Assembly (NCBI GenBank): GCA_905178155.1
Contig: CAJINV010000003.1
Location: 8,398,764-8,462,763, forward strand
Origin: Amoebophrya sp. A120
Lineage: Eukaryota > Sar > Dinophyceae > Syndiniales > Amoebophryaceae
DNA length: 64,000 bases
Reading direction: 5' to 3'
Part shown: in pieces, positions 11,026 through 20,582 of the stretch
Layout of the letters: each line of letters begins with the position of its first letter
How positions within the stretch are numbered: the stretch's first letter is position 1
Program-made: the position numbers and the translations under genes
The notes under the pieces: generated by a model
What the model was told of the DNA's origin: nothing
What the model saw: only the letters and a program-made list of their open reading frames with translations
The model's database searches: none

Positions 11026-11079
11026 CTTGAATAAGCAAAAATTAATTTTTTTTAAATTAATCGTTGAAACGATCCCATA
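11026..11079 (-). repeat. Right terminal inverted repeat of the 10-kb transposon
   Basis: Reverse complement of the left terminal repeat, ending CGATCCCATA and followed by the second GTATG copy at 11080-11084. Confidence 0.9.
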
Positions 11080-11162
11080 GTATGCTGCGAATTTCATTAG
11101 GGATAAGAACAGTGCTGAAGATCACCTACTTCGTCTCTATAAGACGCCGACGCGGTGCGCCA

Positions 11163-11195
11163 GGCGCAAGAGGCCGCGCGCGAAGACGAAGAGGA
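11163..11195. repeat. 33-bp direct duplication, left copy
   Basis: Identical to 12721-12753. In the plus frame both copies read AQEAAREDEE. The duplication brackets a 1.5-kb segment and is the first of several such arrangements in this window. Confidence 0.8.
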
Positions 11196-12720
11196 GGACA
11201 GCCCGTCTTCGAGGCGACCTGGTATGTTGTTTTACATTTCTTAGTATAGTTATTTTCTAGTCCAGTAGAGCTAAGTGCAGTGCATACCAGTGGAGCGACA
11301 CGCAGGAGTGAAAACGATGGCGATACGGCGGTGATTGGAGCAGCCTGGTCCTGCGGTAGCGCGGGGAGTACCGGGAACGAACGAGCAGCACGGGGGCGGA
11401 GCGAACGTGCCTGCGCCGACGCGGACTGTGGCTAGGCGGCGCCACAGGCGGTGGCACAACGAAGGTGCCCGTGCGGCAGCCTTTGGTCTTCTCTGCGCGA
11501 GCAGAAGAATTCTCTTTTGAAAACGGTCGCGCAGGTCCGCGCTCGGTTTTCAGATCGTTCCAAAGGAGACCTCTCGGACCCTGCATGCAGGATCGCGGCG
11601 AGGGCGTGCCCTGGTGTAAACGCACGCGCAGGACGTGCCACGTGCTGCGTCCTTAGGATCAAGCCGTGCGCCACAAACCCGTAAGGGGCACGTTACGGGC
11701 ATGCTACAGCAGCATGGCAGTCACTCACAGTAAATTGAGTGGCGACATTGGGGGAACGGGCAGGCCAGCCCGCGGCTACGTTCCTTCTGACCCAATGAGA
11801 GGCTGCAAATTTTCGCAGAGGTTGTTCCACCGGCTCCAAAGCCGCACGAAGAAGGTCGTAAAAGTCCGACACAGTCAGCACGAAGATCCTCAGTCTTTGC
11901 GCCTCGCGCCACAGCTTGCGGCAGCAGAGCACAGACGCAGATCGCAAGTAGGACAAACTTGCAATGCGTCTGCTACTTAGCACAGTAAAAGAGTTGTATA
12001 TCTCAGTAATCTACGAAAGTTCTGGCCCACAATGGCGGGGGCGCAGGATGCCGACGATTTCTTTCACGTTAAGAGCGAAGCTTTTGCGCTCCAGCCAACG
12101 CGTGCGGCGATCAATCACTTCGTACACACCGGACGCTTCGCGCGCAAAACCCTCAAGCTCACAACCGCAACCGGCTCCACGACCGGCAACGGGTGCCGCG
12201 AACGCCGCGGCGCCATCCAAGATGTCGGCTTCATCATCATCATCATCATCATCATCACGGGTTCCTGCTCCGCAGCAGCACCGGCAGCGTACGGGCAAGA
12301 GCCCGCGACGTCCTGGCACCAAGGCAAAGGTGACCAGCGGCGCAGTTCCGGTGAAGCAGCAGGCCCCGAAGCCTTCCGGGGGGTCGCGGCGGCATTTTTG
12401 AGGTTTTCGGCAAATCTGGGGCATTCGGCAAATCGGGCCACAGCAAGCAAGCTGCAGCTGCAGCCCGACACACAGATTTCGTTTTTTCCCGGTTGTGAAC
12501 TTAGCTCTACTGGACACTCCACCAATGAACAAGGTGGTGCGATGCGATTGCAAACAATAAGCGAATGATGAAACTGTTTCCCTGAAGATGCATGTTGGCG
12601 CGCTGTTGCCGCCCTTTGTCCTCCACGCTTGTGTGCTGTTCGCGTGGATCCCCTTCGGTTTTGTCATGGTGGCAAGACCTACTGATGAGAACAGATCAAA
12701 AATCTAAAACTAAAAGGCCG
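11196..12720. mobile_element. Probable 1.5-kb insertion between 33-bp direct repeats
   Basis: This segment separates two identical 33-bp copies of an acidic coding stretch, so it looks inserted into a gene. It holds a (CAT)n microsatellite near 12230-12257 and several overlapping GC-rich ORFs on both strands, none convincing. No terminal inverted repeat was seen. An alternative is a local duplication with divergence. Confidence 0.45.
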
Positions 12721-13090
12721 GGCGCAAGAGGCCGCGCGCGAAGACGAAGAGGACGGCGGCGAGCCTGAGGCACATGTTGACGAGGATGCTGCTCTTGTTG
12801 ATGAGAAGGGCATGGTGTCTTCGTCGGGGCCGCAAGCGCCCGGGAACCAGAGCGAGACGACGTCGACCAAGGTGGCGCTCTCGCAGAAGTCTAACTCAAG
12901 GGATCGAACGTCGGAGCAGCTGGAACTGGTACCAGGTGGAGGCCCTCGTGTAGTACGGAGATTACCACGCGGACGCATTTCGACAGCACAGGTTTCGAGC
13001 GTGGATAAGATGGCAGTAGACACGTGGATGGCGCAGAACCATTTTTGGACGGACACCGCTATCCCACAGAAAAGTACTTCCATAGTATGA
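12721..13090 (+). CDS. Putative upstream exon of the methyltransferase-like gene
   Basis: An open frame reading AQEAAREDEEDGGEPEA, then an acidic and serine-rich stretch, ending near FWTDTAIPQKSTSIV before a stop at 13090. The start copies the 33-bp duplication at 11163. It is on the same strand as, and about 390 bases upstream of, the next long frame, so it may be an earlier exon of the same gene or a separate fragment. No domain is recognised. Confidence 0.35.
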
Positions 13091-13480
13091 GACGACCAAA
13101 GTTGAAAATGAAGTTGTCGTGCTCGCAAATTGATGGCGCCCCTTAGTAGAGCGCTAACCCTAACTCTGTAGTGCGGGGAGCACGAGGACGCGACCAAGAG
13201 AGGAAATGTTCTTTCTTGCAGAGTGCTATTTGTACGCAGAATTGTATATGTGTCTGTGTCTTCAGCGATAATGACTAAAAGTAGTACAAAGTTCTTGCTG
13301 TTGGGAGCAGAAGCGCAATTTTATATTATAAAGCTGCAAAACCAACACCAACATCAACACAGAAATTGTATTTTTTCTTGTTTTCTGATGCTATCTAGAT
13401 GTAGATCCACTGTTGGTGGTGCTATGTGTGTACTACGTCTCTGTAGGATAGCCGCTTACAGGTGCCGTCTTCTGCACTCT

Positions 13481-15797
13481 ATGGACGTGCGGACCCAGGT
13501 TTGCGCTGAAGACGGAGGCGGCGGTGTCGTGCGAGGACCGCGTCCTCCTCTAAAGACGTACTTGGATGCTCACGTGCCCGCTCCGTTCGGATCCGCTTTC
13601 TCGTTTAGTTCGTCGAGCGACAGTACGCAAGTGAACAAGCGAGCTTATTCTGAAGAAGCCGTGTCGTCCTTCAGCAGCGGAAAGAAATACACCAGGAGTC
13701 CTCGACCGGTGCTGCAAACATGCGCCGATCTGCAAAGGCAGTGCGCCGAAACATACTGGCGCTTTTGGGACCACGAGGAGCAGCCTGGCGCTAGAGACAT
13801 CATGACAACTGCAAGAACCCCCGAGGAAGACCAGCAGACGAGTCGGCAGCGTCAGCCCGACGAGCACGACCATCGGCCTCCACTTTCTGCCGCAGGACAC
13901 GACGATCACGCGGGTGGTCCTCGTGACCCGCCGCGCCGGCCTATTCTATTCGACCTGATCATTGACGACGGCTTCCACTCTCCACGCGCGAACTTAGCCA
14001 GTTTGAGTTTCTTGTGGCCCTACCTAGGCGCGGAGCCCCTCGGAAGGTATGTGGTTGAGGATTTGACGATGCCCTTCACGCACGTCGACGAAAATATATA
14101 GAGATGAAAAAGGTGATCTTCCCGCGTGTTCTTATCCCTAAGAAAAATCGCGCCATACCGTCGCGATTCGTGGGGTTTTTTTATTCTAGGCAAGGCCTGG
14201 CGTGTCTGAGGCTAACAAAAGCGCCACCGCCCAGGGCTATCCAAAGCTTTCGCCGCGCATCATCCAGAGGGTCGCGCTTTCGTGCTTAGCGCAGCCCCAG
14301 CTCATGCGCCAGGGAACGCTCTGCGCACTGACAGAATAACCGCCGGCCACTGCGTCCAAGTTCGCGCGCCCGGGCGCGAGCTGATGCCCCACCCAAAGAG
14401 CCCCCCCAAGCCGGGGCTACGCCGGCGGTCGCACCGGGCCGCGGCAGTGTGCGCGCCCACTCGTCTCTCTTTGTGTCAGGCAGCAGATGATGGCCCCTCC
14501 GGTGTTGTCTTTGGTGCCTGCGCCGTGCCGTCGGTCCTAAATTAGGACCGGTGGGGCGCTGGCTCCATAAAATGATATGTATATGGCTAGGGGACCACGT
14601 CCACGAAGCAAAGATGGTGCTTCAGCTGCGCACGTTCCCGCTCGTGCATAGATAAGAACACTACTGCAGCGACCTGCTGTGGTGTTTTGGGATGAAGCAG
14701 AGCTGTAGCTTCGGCTCCAAATGTTCCCGTTCTCGTTTTCTGTTGCTCTTATCCTCCAACTCCGTGCATAGATAAAGAAGTTCTCATCTATGCACGGAGA
14801 TGATTGGACGATCAGAATTGAAGCTTCTCCTCCAGATGTTCCCGTTCTGTCAAAAATGCTGTTCTTATCCCTCCTGTTCGTGCATAGATAAGAACACCAT
14901 TTTTAGGTCGTTACAAACATGTTCTTAGAGCGGCGTAACAAACTCCAAAAGAGTAGTTGCAGGCCAACTTCTCATCCTTCCACCCGGCCGGGTGGATGAG
15001 AAGTTGGCCTGTCCGCGTCGCCAGCCCATCCGGCTCCGTCCCGTCGTTGCCCCAGATCCCGGATCCCCCAGAACGGTCGTGTATCTGCAAATATAAACTC
15101 ACTCTCCCAGAAAACACTCCCACCACCCCATAAATTTGCATATACAACACAGACACTAGCTCCTATTTTCAAACGCAACACAGAAGAGATGCCAGTTTCT
15201 ATAAATGCAATACATCAGAATCAGTTTCTATAAAAGCAATCGGAAGGTATGTGGTTGAGGATTTGACGATGCCCTTCACGCACGTCGACGAAAATATCGG
15301 CAAGGTCACACTTTTCTTGGAAAACATGGTATCGCAAGAAAAAACTGTTTCACTGTAAACTTGTAATGCAGGAAATGTATCTGAGAAGTGTTTGTCTTGC
15401 TACACATGCAAGACAGTAGATTTTTGCCTGTGTTTTCCTTTAGGGCTCTCGCATGGCAAATTTTTTCTGTGATGTAGAACAAGCTTGTGATGCAACACTT
15501 GCAAAATCCTTACAGTGAAACACTTTTTTCATGCGATACATGGTTAAGCGAAATTACCAGCTCTGGGGCTGGCGAAAAGTAGAGGCGAGGACGCCGCAGG
15601 ACGAGGCGGAGAATTTCACCTGGGAGGAGCACGAGCAGCCCGAAGAGACTGACAAGTTCGTGTTTCTTTATCCGTCACATTCATGGTCGTGGCCGACTCT
15701 AACGGCGCTAGAATTGTGCGACGATGTAATGATAATTGCGATGAAATTGCAAATTCATAAGTATCTAATGAGTTTGTATTTTTTTTTTTTGGAGTAG
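13481..15797 (+). CDS. SAM-dependent methyltransferase-like protein, interrupted by an insertion
   Basis: The frame contains FDLIIDDGFHSPRANLAS followed by LWPYLGAEP and RYVVEDL. This is the acidic-loop region seen in class I SAM methyltransferases (DlIIDDG-H, then a GG-y-viEDl strand). The first part ends at a TAG at 14099-14101, just past the sequence GACGAAAAT. The same 57 bases recur at 15241-15297, where the frame continues (IGKVTLFLENM), passes an introner (15330-15538) and reads on through MVKRNYQLWGW to a stop at 15797. The 1,143-bp insertion therefore breaks the gene unless it is spliced out. Upstream exons and the SAM-binding glycine loop were not located. The substrate is unknown. 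Confidence 0.5.
14041..14097 (+). repeat. 57-bp direct duplication, left copy
   Basis: Identical over 57 bases to 15241-15297, exactly 1,200 bp away. It is coding sequence of the methyltransferase-like gene. Confidence 0.9.
14098..15240. mobile_element. 1,143-bp insertion in the methyltransferase-like gene
   Basis: The segment lies between two perfect 57-bp copies of host coding sequence. It includes a copy of the repeat that opens the window (14517-14700), foldback arms with GTTCTTATC/GATAAGAAC motifs, and near its right end two copies of CAGTTTCTATAAA. It introduces an immediate stop into the reading frame. It carries no convincing gene. Confidence 0.65.
15330..15538. mobile_element. Introner, family G
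   Basis: Starts TATCGCAAGAAAAAACTG and ends with its inverted counterpart (CATGCGATA); the TIR also includes GTTTCACTGTAA. Flanked by CATGG on both sides (15325-15329, 15539-15543). Removal with one CATGG joins ...LFLENM to VKRNYQLW in frame. Confidence 0.85.
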
Positions 15798-16437
15798 TTA
15801 ATCATGAAACTGTCTGATATGATGTCAGTGTAACGGAGTAGGGTCTTCCAGTTAGTAGCTCGGCTCTGGAGAAAACAAGAGAGCGCGCTACGCCTTTCAC
15901 GAAAAAAGAAAGGGAGTACGCACCACATCGTCGACGTAGGTACTTCTTACGCGCAACTGCTAGCAGCTAGTAAGTCGCGCCAGCATTGATGATCCCTCAG
16001 CAATATCCCCCGCAGAAAACGCCCTTTTTCAGCGTTCTCACCAGCCGGACCAGTGGCGGTTCAGTGTTAATACTAGACAAGACCAGCGCATCCGAGCAAA
16101 TGATTCCGTCGGTCGAGTTATTCCCTGAAAATCGACCATCTCCATCTATTAATGTCACCAAAAATATCAATATGAATATGGAAAAGAGGAAAAGCTTCCC
16201 GCGCCTGCTTTTGTTATGCAAAAACTGGATGCGGGTGGCGATGGCATGGTGCATTTCCAGGGAATGCGACAATCTCGACGAGCTTGCGCATGAAATGGAG
16301 CTCGACAATATTCTTGACCACAAAAATATCCAAGAAAAAAAAAATCGTAATTCTAGCTTCCTCTGTGTTGCAGACCGACGATGTAAACAGAAACACAGAG
16401 AAGCCTAGTTTGAGTATGACCGGTTGTGATGTGATTT

Positions 16438-19416
16438 TTTGTAGTAGGCCTAGAAAAGGCAGAGGGACTGGACTCCCTGCCCTTGCTGGCCGATGTAGTG
16501 CTGTCCGTCCAAAGAAATCATTGCAAGTCACACCTACACGATTTTTTTCTTGGATAAAAAAGCTCGACTCGCGATCAACTTCGGGTGGATTGAGAGCTTC
16601 CTCTTCGACAAGTCGGATTGAAATTGCCGATCACGACGCCATCGCTCCGGCCACGACTGTGAATGTTCCTCTTCCTACCACGTCATCAAGTTCTGCGAAT
16701 GCTGGTACCGCTACAACATCACGGCGGAGCCTCGAAAGTGGATCCACAGGGCGCGCAGGAGTAGATCCAGATATCGAGAATCTTCATCAGCAACACAAAA
16801 ATCTCATCAACCACTCGGAAATGCAAGGAAAACAAGTCGAAGAGAATGTGGATTATCCTGCGCCCGGCGCGCCTGTACTAGCTGCTGCTGTTCGCAGTCA
16901 ACATAAGACTCTTTACGCGCCTAGTGAGCAGGCCGTAGTACCTCGCGGCAAGCATGTTGATGTGCTTCCGACAGGAGGGTTCGCTGAAATCAAGGATGAT
17001 GACACAGACTTCGCCGGGAGTCCGCTCACCGAAGAACTCGCGCTAGCCGTGCAGCCTGTGGACTACGAAAACTTCTGCTGGGAGCGGCTGGACGGGGGGC
17101 GAGCTTTGCTCGAGGGACCGCTTATGCATTTTTGCAAACATCTCATTCTCACCTGGGTCTGGATTGGTGAACCTTGTGTGCGACTTCTGATGATACTGTT
17201 AGGTGGTCTTTTTATTTACCTCGCAGAAACTTGCTCCATCTCATCTGTCGTGTTGCAGAAACGCAAAAACTTGCCCGCTGCTCGCTAGTACGCATAGCAC
17301 GAAAGTTTCGCACGGTATACTTAGGAACTTTCAAGCAGCTTTCGCAGAATCAAAATCTGCTATGCTTTTGTCCGCATTCTAGACCATCTCATCGATCTGT
17401 GTAGAAGTCCAAAAAACGGCTCGTGACAAACGCGCGTGCTCTTCCAGACCCAGACACATTTGCAGTGGATACCGCTGCGCGCACTGCAAAAGCTGCCGGT
17501 GACCAAGGACTATCTGGAAACGAGCGGGTATGCGGCCGGCGTGCTGACCCCGGCCCTGTTGCGGGACCCGGTTATGTTGCGAAAGCTGCAGCAGGGTCTT
17601 TTGACGGCTGTACAAGCGCGCCACGCGATCTACGTGCGGCTCGAAAGACAAAAAGTGGTCCATGACCTCCTCAGAGGCCAGGAGCACCACACACGCTACG
17701 TGCTCGGTTATGCCTTGGACGGTCGTTAGCATACAGGGCGGTGAACAAACTCCCGTGAATTTGTATTGCATGGCCTGCATCTACTTACTTGAAAATGAAG
17801 TAAGCTCAAAGCTGCAAATTAATTGTGGACATGAGCCTAAGCAGCCCACGCAGCTCGAGGCTGCTGCTCGCCTGGTGGCACTTGCAGCACCCGGGGAAGT
17901 GGTCTTGCAGGGGGGGCCCGCCGGGCTGTGCAGTGCGTATTTCACCCAGGAAGGTGGATTGTGGCAGTGTGATTGTGCGTAGTTGCCTCTCCTGCAGTAC
18001 TTCTCCGGAATCGATAGTAGGTCGAAAGGAAGGCCGACGCCTACGCACAGGGGCACTAGTTCAACACGTACGAGGCTCTCGCGGATTGCGGTTGGCCCGG
18101 CTTGGAGCTGGATACCCGGGGACAGCCTCTGGAACGGGAGCCACGATTCGGCGGGCGCTAGCTTCGCCTGCTGTGGCCCACAACTCCCCAGGGATCGGGT
18201 CTTCTTTCCCCCAGAGCAAGTCTTTTTCGACGTGACCCGCAGGTCAAGAATTCTCTTGGTGAATTTTGAGGATTTTTCTTTTTGCGACACTTTTTTGAAG
18301 CCCCAAAACACGGAGTTTCCCATGCGCTAGCGAATTTTGAACAGGAGCCGGAGGCCAAAATTCACCGGCGCCCTTTTCAAAATTCACCCCAAAACTCACC
18401 GGGCGCCCCTTTTCGACCGTGATAAGCAAACTTTAGCGCAGAAAAGTGCTGAAAAAAGTCCGCAAATAGGCCCTGGAATGTGGGGCCGAGGGGAAAAGAC
18501 AAGCGCCCTCTGTTGCCCTCAGCCCGTCTAGATTCTGCCGAAAAGGCCTGGAGAGTTCACGCGCCTGCCGGATAGACGCGTCAAAGCTCTCGGCCTGGTC
18601 CTTTCGCCCTTGCTTTAGCGCCTTCGTCTTGCCTAAAATGTATGTGCTTCGCGGCCCTTGTTTTTGGCATCTTTGCCGCGGCTGCTGCAGTGCTTGCTCT
18701 TCTGCAAGCACAGGAAGACGAAAAGACATGGCCAAAGAACGACGCCCAGGCCATGTCCAGCTGCCCGCCGCATAACTTGCGAGTTCTGCGGTGTGCAGAA
18801 CGCTCTTCCCAGAAGGGCGAGAGGGACAATGGCCCGGCAATCTCCTCTGCTATTTGTCATGCAAAATTCACTAGAGATTCATCACGTCTCATGCTAAAGA
18901 CAAAAAGTGGTCCATGACTTCCTCAGAGGCCAGGAACACCACACACGCTACGTGCTCGGACGAGCACAAGCGGGGAGAGCGGGATCTTCGCAGGATCGTA
19001 ATGATCGAGCGAACAAAGGCAATGCGGGCACGCCTAGTACCTCCAGGAAAGATCACCGGGGGAAAATTCACGTTGAAGATGATCGCGAGGTGGAGCGCAC
19101 TGTTTTGCGATCCAGTATTAACGAAATCGCCACTGCGGATGAGCAGCGGGAGAGACAGCGTCAGCGTGCGGCACCGCCAGAACTAGTAGTAGAGTCGGCT
19201 TTTCTCAACAGCACTGAGCTATTGCTTGACCTGCGGCGTCAATCACGATTTGTTGCGAAAAATCGAACCTTTGCCAACTGCTGCGGGCGCGAGGGACCTG
19301 ACTTAGACTGCTTTCGCAGTCAGTACAGTCACAAACTGCCGCAAAACTGGAAGACGGACAGTTGGACATACATATACCGGCTCGTGGTATCCGATGCAGC
19401 TGACAGCACTGTGTGA
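16438..19416 (+). CDS. Unrecognised gene with an introner and a duplicated-edge insertion
   Basis: The first open part (to 17122) is serine/threonine-rich, then acidic (EIKDDDTDFAGSPLTEELA), and ends ERLDGGRALLEGP. Removing the family A introner at 17123-17471 joins it in frame to LRALQKLPVTKDYLETSGYA, a helical stretch up to HHTRYVLG. At 17644-17707 begins a 64-bp segment repeated at 18896-18959; after the second copy the frame continues as RAQAGRAGSSQDRNDRANKG to a stop at 19416. Skipping the 1.2-kb insertion gives one continuous product. No domain is recognised. The start is uncertain, and the frame is open further upstream from 16284. Confidence 0.5.
17123..17471. mobile_element. Introner, family A
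   Basis: Begins TATGCATTTTTGCAAAC with a diverged CTGGGTCTGG motif and ends CTTCCAGACCCAGACAC...GATA. Exact 5-bp flanks CCGCT (17118-17122, 17472-17476). Excision keeps the frame. Confidence 0.82.
17708..18895. mobile_element. 1.19-kb insertion between 64-bp direct repeats
   Basis: Bounded by 17644-17707 and 18896-18959, which match at 62 of 64 positions. The inner sequence is non-coding and has local inverted repeats around 18240-18420 built on AATTTTGA/TCAAAATT words. It interrupts the reading frame of the surrounding gene. Confidence 0.6.
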
Positions 19417-20582
19417 TTTTCAAAATGTTCTTCGAGGAATGGAAATTCGAATTGGTGAGGCGCCACATGAACGCGCAACTTCAGACCTTCTTAATGGGCA
19501 CGAAGAGAACTCTCGCTTCTTGTTGTTTACTTATTCTTCATCTTCAAGGCTTGTATGTGCCTGCATGTCTTAATCATTGGACACGAGCAGCAGGGCAGAT
19601 TTGTTGTTTCTCTTTCTAGTGGCGTTTTGCGTGCGCCGTCCTCTCGCCCTATTCCTATCACCAAGTTCGAGCATCCTTCCCTGGAGGAACCGGCTCTTGC
19701 TTTCGTCAAACAGCAATGACCAGTAAGAACAGCTTCGAAGAGTTTGTAGTTTGAAAATCGCAACACGCTTTGCATTTGCATATGCAGCCCATTGCTGTAT
19801 TCCCGAAACGATCAGGAGAACTGCTGAGACTTATGTGTATCCCTATCTGAATATCGATTCATTTAAGAAGTAGTCAACGAAATTCAAATTATGATGAAGC
19901 ACCAGGAAAGATGCAACATCTTATCAACGAAGCTCAAGTACTAGTGTGCGTGTACTCAATCGAACGCGAGGACCAAGTTAGAAAATCTTGTGTTATGCCA
20001 TAACATGATGGGATTACTCGCATGGTCGAGCAACCGAAGCAGATTTTTGCTCCTACCATACTTCTCACACTGTTGTTAACCTAGAGTACTGCTCTACCGC
20101 ACCTCAACGGAAATTAGTCCAAAGAAACCTCGTCCGTTGTTGCTGATCAAGGTTCATCCTTCTCCATCGAAGAAGCCCAACATCGTTTCACACGAAAATA
20201 TTGATATTCGTGCTTGGTCTTGTGTGTCGTTCATGTTGGTACCTCAATGCAACATCGTGATTCTGATACATACTGATCGTTTCTAAAAAATAAATTGAAT
20301 CAATACAGTTCGTGCATCGTCTATCTCTGTCTCGATGATGCTTCAGAAGATTGCAAGCAGCGCAATGTCGCAACCACGCAGATGTTGATACACGTAGAAA
20401 TAGATGAACATGACGAGCAGGAGAGTTTTCAACATCCATGTGGCTCCGCTTCAAGCAGCATGAGCGCGAAGTCCGAGCAATATCATGTTCAGTGTGACGA
20501 ATGGTAGAAGCCAGCGGGCAGTCTTCCTCGCCTAAGAACAGCATGGAAGGCGACGTCGAGGAGGAGTAGACGCTTCTTGGAG
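19417..20582. other. Gene-free stretch upstream of the coiled-coil gene
   Basis: No ORF with protein-like composition, no repeat family and no RNA gene seen. It probably holds the promoter of the gene starting at 20583. The frame of that gene is open from 20508. Confidence 0.5.

Larger units (their letters stand above)
921..11079. mobile_element. 10.16-kb DNA transposon with 54-bp TIRs and 5-bp TSD
   Basis: The outermost 54 bases at each end are perfect inverted repeats starting TATGGGATCGTTTCAACGAT. The element is flanked by the direct repeat GTATG (916-920 and 11080-11084). Two further inverted blocks lie inside: 1081-1111 with 10885-10915, and 1223-1242 with 10758-10777, looking like symmetrical protein-binding sites. 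Cargo is a two-domain PD-(D/E)XK-like protein (plus strand) and two long intron-containing genes (minus strand). No DDE transposase, helicase, polymerase or capsid protein was recognised, so the superfamily is unknown. Perfect termini and open frames suggest a young or intact copy. The TAT...ATA ends and 5-bp duplication match the introners elsewhere in the window. Confidence 0.88.

Noticed and set aside
921-11079. Polinton or Polinton-like virus
   Set aside because: The duplication is 5 bp rather than 6, and no DNA polymerase B, packaging ATPase, retroviral-type integrase or capsid gene could be recognised.
12032-12568. 178-codon frame with a poly-isoleucine run
   Set aside because: The run is a (CAT)n microsatellite read in one of three frames; the rest has no protein-like pattern, and overlapping frames are equally long.
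13160-13180. CTAACCCTAAC, telomere-like
   Set aside because: Less than two units; not a telomeric array.
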